Shown here piece by piece: positions 6,106 to 9,055 of a stretch of DNA of 9,055 nt. The DNA is from an uncultured Pelolinea sp. Lineage in GTDB: Bacteria; Chloroflexota; Anaerolineae; Anaerolineales; Anaerolineaceae. Made by a program: the position numbers and the translations under genes. The DNA lies in contig CALGUJ010000063.1 in assembly GCA_937902055.1 (NCBI GenBank), positions 1 through 9,055 of the forward strand, written 5' to 3'. The notes under the pieces are model-generated. The model was not told the DNA's origin. It made no database searches and saw nothing but the letters and a program-made list of their open reading frames with translations. Each line of letters starts with the position of its first letter. Position 1 is the stretch's first letter.

Positions 6106-6131
6106 GACATAATGAGATTTGAGAATATAAT
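6102..6131 (+). promoter_or_regulatory. Probable promoter of the zinc-ribbon/YbjQ gene
   Basis: TTGAGA (6102-6107) and TATAAT (6126-6131) are separated by 18 bases. Transcription would begin near 6138 and give a leader of about 54 bases ending in the GAGAGGG ribosome binding site of the gene at 6192. The sequence is AT-rich, so chance matches are possible. Confidence 0.5.
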
Positions 6132-6191
6132 CGAGACAAGAATTTACTATGTTTTGCCTTTATATGGGTAAATATAAATAGAGAGGGAAAA

Positions 6192-6863
6192 ATGAGCGTA
6201 ATTTGCAAAAAATGTAAAAAAATTGAACCAATGATTACCTTATCAGCTACCTTTATACCTCAAGGTGACAATACTTATCTTTGTCCTGATTGTTATATAG
6301 AAATGAGAGTATGTTCGATTTGCGGGAAAAATCCCAATAATCTTGAACAGGCAAATTCGAAATACGTTCAAATTGAGGATGAAAAATTTATTTGTGAAGA
6401 ATGTTGTTTAAAAACTGTTTCTTGCATTGTTTGCGGTTCAAAACCAACAAATTTATCTGCTGCCGATTCTCAATATAAAAGGATTGGGGGTGATATAGTC
6501 TGCATAAATTGCGCTAAAGAATATCTAATGAAAAAAAGTAAAAACATTATTATTAGCTCAACTAATAATATTGAAAATAAAAGAATAGACAAATATTTAG
6601 GTTTTAATAGTGTTGAAATTGTAATTGGAACAGGTATTTTTAGTGAAGTAACAAGTGAAATGTCCGATATATTCGGAATGCGTTCCACAATATTTGAAAA
6701 AAAGCTAAGTGAAGCAAAGAATATGGCAGAACTTCTTCTAAAAGAAAAAGCGATTAATTTAGGAGCAAATGCAGTAATTGGTGTAGATTTAGATTATACA
6801 GAATTTACCGGTAATAGAGTTGGATTAATACTTTCTGGAACGTTCGTAAAATTTGAAGGTTAG
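6192..6863 (+). CDS. Triple zinc-ribbon protein with C-terminal YbjQ (heavy-metal-binding-type) domain
   Basis: A 223-residue protein. The first ~110 residues hold three CxxC...CxxC ribbons: C5/C8/C31/C34, C41/C44/C68/C71 (with an extra C72), and C78/C81/C104/C107. The second and third share CxxCGxxPxNLxxAxSxY and look like tandem duplicates. From ~118 the protein is a YbjQ domain (PF01906): IIISSTNNI, RIDKYLGFNSVEIVIGTGIF, FGMRSTIFEKKLSEA, LGANAVIGVDLDY, SGTFVKFEG. YbjQ proteins form ring-like oligomers of unknown function; the heavy-metal label is historical. The start has GAGGG five bases upstream. The gene is strongly AT-rich beside GC-rich neighbours, suggesting recent arrival, and it converges with guaA. 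I cannot assign a pathway; the cysteine clusters suggest zinc binding. Confidence 0.9.
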   Translation: MSVICKKCKKIEPMITLSATFIPQGDNTYLCPDCYIEMRVCSICGKNPNNLEQANSKYVQIEDEKFICEECCLKTVSCIVCGSKPTNLSAADSQYKRIGGDIVCINCAKEYLMKKSKNIIISSTNNIENKRIDKYLGFNSVEIVIGTGIFSEVTSEMSDIFGMRSTIFEKKLSEAKNMAELLLKEKAINLGANAVIGVDLDYTEFTGNRVGLILSGTFVKFEG

Positions 6864-6867
6864 CATA

Positions 6868-6886
6868 ATTTGTGGATTGCACAAAT
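6868..6886. terminator. Weak hairpin between converging genes
   Basis: ATTTGTG and CACAAAT form a 7-bp stem around five bases, directly after the stop of the YbjQ-domain gene and on the far side of the guaA stop. No T run follows on either strand. A longer-range 8-bp inverted repeat (GTTTCTCG at 6889-6896, CGAGAAAC at 6941-6948) lies beside it. They might end both converging transcripts, but the evidence is thin. Confidence 0.3.
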
Positions 6887-6984
6887 AAGTTTCTCGCTTG
6901 ATTATTTCTATAGTAGAGATCATCAGAGAGTAAATAAATTCGAGAAACAATGAGGAATGAGCAAAACCTAGTTTAATAATTAAT

Positions 6985-8538
6985 TTACTCCCACTCAATG
7001 GTAGCGGGGGGCTTGGAGGTCAGGTCGTAGACCACGCGGTTGACGCCCTTGACTTCGTTGACGATGCGGCCGGAGACGCGCGCCAGCAGGTCGTAGGGCA
7101 GGCGCACCCAATCGGCGGTCATGAAGTCCTGGCTGCTGACGGCGCGCAGCACGACCGTCTCCTGGTAGGTGCGCTGGTCGCCCATCACGCCCACCGATTT
7201 GACCGGCAGCAGGGCCGCGAAGGCCTGCGCGATGCCCGTCTCGCTGCCACCCGGCTGCTCCAGCAGGCCGGCCGCGCGCAGCTCGGAGGTGTAGATGGCG
7301 TCCGCGGCGCGCAGGGAAACCAGGCGTTCGGCGGTAACCTCGCCCAGGCAGCGCACGGACAGCCCCGGGCCGGGGAAAGGCTGGCGCCAGATCAACTCGT
7401 CCGGCAATTCCAGCGCCGCGCCGATGCGGCGCACTTCATCCTTGAATAAATAGCGCAGGGGTTCGACCAGCGCAAATTGCATGTCTTTAGGCAAGCCGCC
7501 CACGTTGTGGTGCGACTTGATCACCTGCGCGGCGGAGCGTTCCGGCGCGCGCGATTCGATGATGTCCGGGTAGATGGTGCCCTGCATGAGGAAGGCGATG
7601 CCGTCCTGCGCGCGGGCGAAGGCTTCGAACTGGCGGATGAAGGTCTCGCCGACCGCGCGCCGTTTGGCTTCGGGATCGGTCACGCCGCGCAGCGCGGCCA
7701 GGAAATCATCGGACGCGTCCAACACGTGCAGAGCCGCGCCTAGGCGAGGCTGCAGGGCCGCCTCGACGGATTCGCGTTCGCCCTGGCGCAGCAAGCCGGT
7801 ATCCACGAACAGCGCGCAAAGCTGGTCGCCCACGGCGCGGTGCAGCAGGGCAGCCGCCACAGTGGAATCCACGCCGCCGCTGACCGCCGCCAGCACGCGC
7901 GCGCCGCCCACCTGCTTGCGGATGGAGGCCACGGACTGCTCGATGATGTGCGCGGGGGTCCAATCCTGGGCTGCGCCGCAGATGGAGACGACGAAATTCT
8001 TGAGCACCTCGCTGCCGCGCGGGGTGTGGTGCACTTCAGGGTGGAACTGCACGCCGTAGAGGCGGCGCTGCGGATCGCCCATGACCGCCTGGGGGCTGTT
8101 GGCGCTGCTGCCCAGCAGGCTGAAGTTGGGCGGGAGCTGCTCCACGCGGTCGCCATGCGACATCCACACTTTATATTCGCCGGCTTGCATGAGGGGAGTA
8201 TCGGCGGCCACTGTCACCTGGGCATGGCCGTACTCGCGGCAGCCGCCCGCGGCGACTTTGCCCCCCAAGGCGTAGGTGAGCAGTTGCATGCCGTAGCAGA
8301 TACCCAGCACCGGAACGCCGGAAGCCAGCACGTAGTCCGGCAGGGTGGGCGCACCCGGGTCATAGACCGAGTTGGGGCCACCGGAGAGGATGAAGCCCTT
8401 GGGCTGCAAAGCTAAGACCTCCTCCGGGGGGATATTCCAGTGAAACAACTCGCAGTAGACCTGCAGCTCGCGCACACGGCGGGCGATCAGTTGGGCGTAT
8501 TGCGACCCGTAATCCAGAACGATGATGGTATCCGACAT
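6985..8538 (-). CDS. guaA: GMP synthase (glutamine-hydrolysing)
   Basis: A complete 517-residue GMP synthetase, which converts XMP, ATP and glutamine to GMP in the cytosol, the last step of de novo guanine nucleotide synthesis. Residues 1-~190 are the class I glutamine amidotransferase: LDYGSQY (8-14), SGGPNSVY (52-59), nucleophile C81 in GICYGMQ, and H166/E168 in QFHPEVH. The ATP-pyrophosphatase domain follows with P-loop SGGVDS (220-225), then [21 protein letters not shown] and [10 protein letters not shown]. The C-terminal dimerisation domain has [16 protein letters not shown] and ends in KPPATIEWE, the usual terminus. All key residues are present. I start at ATG 8538, where family similarity begins; the frame stays open upstream to 8610 but reads no family sequence. 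No Shine-Dalgarno is visible, which fits the promoter placed almost at the start codon. It stands alone, without guaB. Confidence 0.98.
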   Translation of the reverse strand: MSDTIIVLDYGSQYAQLIARRVRELQVYCELFHWNIPPEEVLALQPKGFILSGGPNSVYDPGAPTLPDYVLASGVPVLGICYGMQLLTYALGGKVAAGGCREYGHAQVTVAADTPLMQAGEYKVWMSHGDRVEQLPPNFSLLGSSANSPQAVMGDPQRRLYGVQFHPEVHHTPRGSEVLKNFVVSICGAAQDWTPAHIIEQSVASIRKQVGGARVLAAVSGGVDSTVAAALLHRAVGDQLCALFVDTGLLRQGERESVEAALQPRLGAALHVLDASDDFLAALRGVTDPEAKRRAVGETFIRQFEAFARAQDGIAFLMQGTIYPDIIESRAPERSAAQVIKSHHNVGGLPKDMQFALVEPLRYLFKDEVRRIGAALELPDELIWRQPFPGPGLSVRCLGEVTAERLVSLRAADAIYTSELRAAGLLEQPGGSETGIAQAFAALLPVKSVGVMGDQRTYQETVVLRAVSSQDFMTADWVRLPYDLLARVSGRIVNEVKGVNRVVYDLTSKPPATIEWE

Positions 8539-8545
8539 AGGTTCA

Positions 8546-8574
8546 ATTATGGCATCAGGCGCGCCGGCGCGCAA
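8546..8574 (-). promoter_or_regulatory. Probable guaA promoter giving a nearly leaderless mRNA
   Basis: On the minus strand, TTGCGC (8569-8574) and CATAAT (8546-8551) are separated by 17 bases. Only seven bases lie between the -10 box and the guaA ATG, so transcription would start at or next to the ATG. The absence of a ribosome binding site agrees. A perfect 14-bp palindrome GCGCGCCGGCGCGC (8559-8572) covers the spacer and part of the -35 box. Confidence 0.5.
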
Positions 8575-8611
8575 GTGATTGGGGGGGAAAGATGTCTTTT
8601 GTGCTGGCACT

Positions 8612-8631
8612 GGCGGGATTAGAATCCCGCC
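8612..8631. repeat. Palindromic repeat GGCGGGATT/AATCCCGCC, copy 1
   Basis: A perfect 9-bp inverted repeat with a two-base loop, followed by CTAC. The same arms recur 72 bases to the right with a longer interior. This looks like a REP-like or small non-autonomous palindromic element. Confidence 0.7.
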
Positions 8632-8641
8632 CTACGCCTAG

Positions 8642-8670
8642 CCGAGATTCCTCGCTAAAAGAGAGCTCGG
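8642..8670. repeat. CCGAG/CTCGG hairpin between the two palindromic repeats
   Basis: CCGAG (8642-8646) and CTCGG (8666-8670) enclose a partly self-complementary interior (CTCGC...GAGAG). It sits between two copies of the GGCGGGATT palindrome and may be part of one composite element. Confidence 0.45.
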
Positions 8671-8683
8671 AATGAAAGTTATC

Positions 8684-8726
8684 GGCGGGATTACTCGTAA
8701 AGACCGAGTACAGGTGGAATCCCGCC
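8684..8726. repeat. Palindromic repeat GGCGGGATT/AATCCCGCC, copy 2
   Basis: The outer arms GGCGGGATT (8684-8692) and AATCCCGCC (8718-8726) are identical to copy 1 and also followed by CTAC. The interior holds its own stem ACTCG...CGAGT (8693-8697 and 8705-8709). Reuse of identical arms and the same flank marks a mobile or amplified repeat rather than a simple terminator. Confidence 0.7.
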
Positions 8727-8760
8727 CTACCGATTCAGAATGGCAGTTCGACCGGAATTG

Positions 8761-8820
8761 CCATCTGTGGGGATCCGGATAAAAAGCTTTATCGGTGTTT
8801 ATCGGCGTTCATCTGTGGTT
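8761..8820. repeat. 10-bp periodic repeats (TTATCGGNGT / TCATCTGTGG)
   Basis: Three 10-mers stand head to tail: TTATCGGTGT (8789), TTATCGGCGT (8799) and TCATCTGTGG (8809). CCATCTGTGG occurs at 8761. Similar 'ATCGGTGTTCATCTGTGG'-type sequences are, from memory, scattered through intergenic regions of many environmental bacterial genomes. Together with the palindromes this fills the guaA-lipoprotein gap; no gene is seen there. Confidence 0.5.
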
Positions 8821-8863
8821 AAAAAAGAAGCAGCATGCAATGATAATGGCGGGCTTAGCCCAG

Positions 8864-8893
8864 TTGACAGGCATTACAGAAAAAAACTATAAT
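8864..8893 (+). promoter_or_regulatory. Strong promoter of the lipoprotein gene
   Basis: TTGACA (8864-8869) and TATAAT (8888-8893), both perfect, are separated by 18 bases. Transcription would start near 8900, a few bases before the AAGGAA ribosome binding site of the next gene. Confidence 0.8.
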
Positions 8894-8913
8894 TTCCCTT
8901 AGTTAAGGAAATA

Positions 8914-9055
8914 ATGATGAAGCCTAGAGTTCGCATTCTTCCGGGCCTGCTCGGATTGCTACTAATAACGCTGACAGTTTACGGCTGCGGCGGTTCAGCC
9001 GGCGCGGGGGGCACCAAAACGCCGCGGCCCAGCCTGGCGGAATCTGTGGAGATGA
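8914..9055 (+). CDS. N-terminus of a secreted lipoprotein (cut by the window edge)
   Basis: Forty-seven codons are visible, open to the window end. The protein begins MMKPRVRI, followed by a hydrophobic stretch LPGLLGLLLITLTVY and then GCGGSAGAGG. This is a type II signal peptide: two to three basic residues, a hydrophobic core, and a lipobox VYGC with the lipid-attached cysteine at residue 25. The Tyr at -2 is unusual but tolerated. The glycine/serine-rich linker that follows is typical of substrate-binding or surface lipoproteins; the mature function cannot be told. AAGGAA lies before two adjacent ATGs (8914 and 8917); the second has better spacing. It is transcribed away from guaA, behind its own strong promoter. 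Confidence 0.8.
   Translation, partial: MMKPRVRILPGLLGLLLITLTVYGCGGSAGAGGTKTPRPSLAESVEM

Noticed and set aside
7477..8415. Several plus-strand open frames within guaA
   Set aside because: All are shadows of the complete guaA gene in GC-rich DNA.

Overview
The window looks like a piece of a GC-rich bacterial chromosome carrying several foreign or decayed inserts. The GC-rich parts (about 2170-3060, 3640-6000 and 6985-9055) contain ordinary housekeeping-type genes: GMP synthetase (guaA) and a zinc-ribbon/OB-fold protein of the DUF35 family. They also contain many short palindromic intergenic repeats. Two stretches are clearly AT-rich (1-2165 and about 6000-6984), use different codons and carry accessory genes. 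An environmental Chloroflexi/Anaerolineae-like genome would fit, but that is inference from style and gene mix; no marker here settles the taxonomy.

Layout, left to right. (1) 90-1978, minus strand: an AT-rich pair of nuclease-fold genes. A NucS/DUF91-like PD-(D/E)XK protein comes first in transcription order, followed by a GIY-YIG protein of the LEM-3-like/COG3680 type. (2) 2117-2144: an intrinsic terminator. (3) 2169-2340: a broken 3' fragment of a DUF35 gene with an in-frame stop. (4) 2355-3374, minus strand: a three-gene type II toxin-antitoxin operon (HigB2/RelE-like toxin, HigA2-like antitoxin, then an E. coli HigA-type protein). It is driven by a consensus promoter with a palindrome in its spacer. 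(5) 3431-3623: a hairpin and degenerate direct repeats. (6) 3639-4040, minus strand: the intact DUF35 gene. The toxin-antitoxin operon therefore lies between a dead and a live copy of the same gene. (7) 4396-6023, plus strand: a phage remnant with a small-terminase-like protein, a coiled-coil/membrane-tail protein, and a large-terminase ATPase half that ends in an unrelated tail. (8) 6192-6863, plus strand: an AT-rich gene with three tandem zinc ribbons fused to a YbjQ domain. (9) 6985-8538, minus strand: complete guaA, probably read from a near-leaderless promoter. (10) 8539-8913: a gene-free stretch full of palindromic and 10-bp repeats. (11) 8914 to the end: the start of a lipoprotein gene behind a strong promoter.

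The genes do not form one pathway. The toxin-antitoxin genes form a self-regulated module. The two nuclease-fold genes could form a defence or DNA-processing pair, but that is a guess from adjacency and fold. The phage block looks like a deletion remnant. The most unusual items are the duplicated and broken DUF35 copy flanking the toxin-antitoxin operon, the operon's two dissimilar antitoxins, the terminase chimera, and the nuclease pair.
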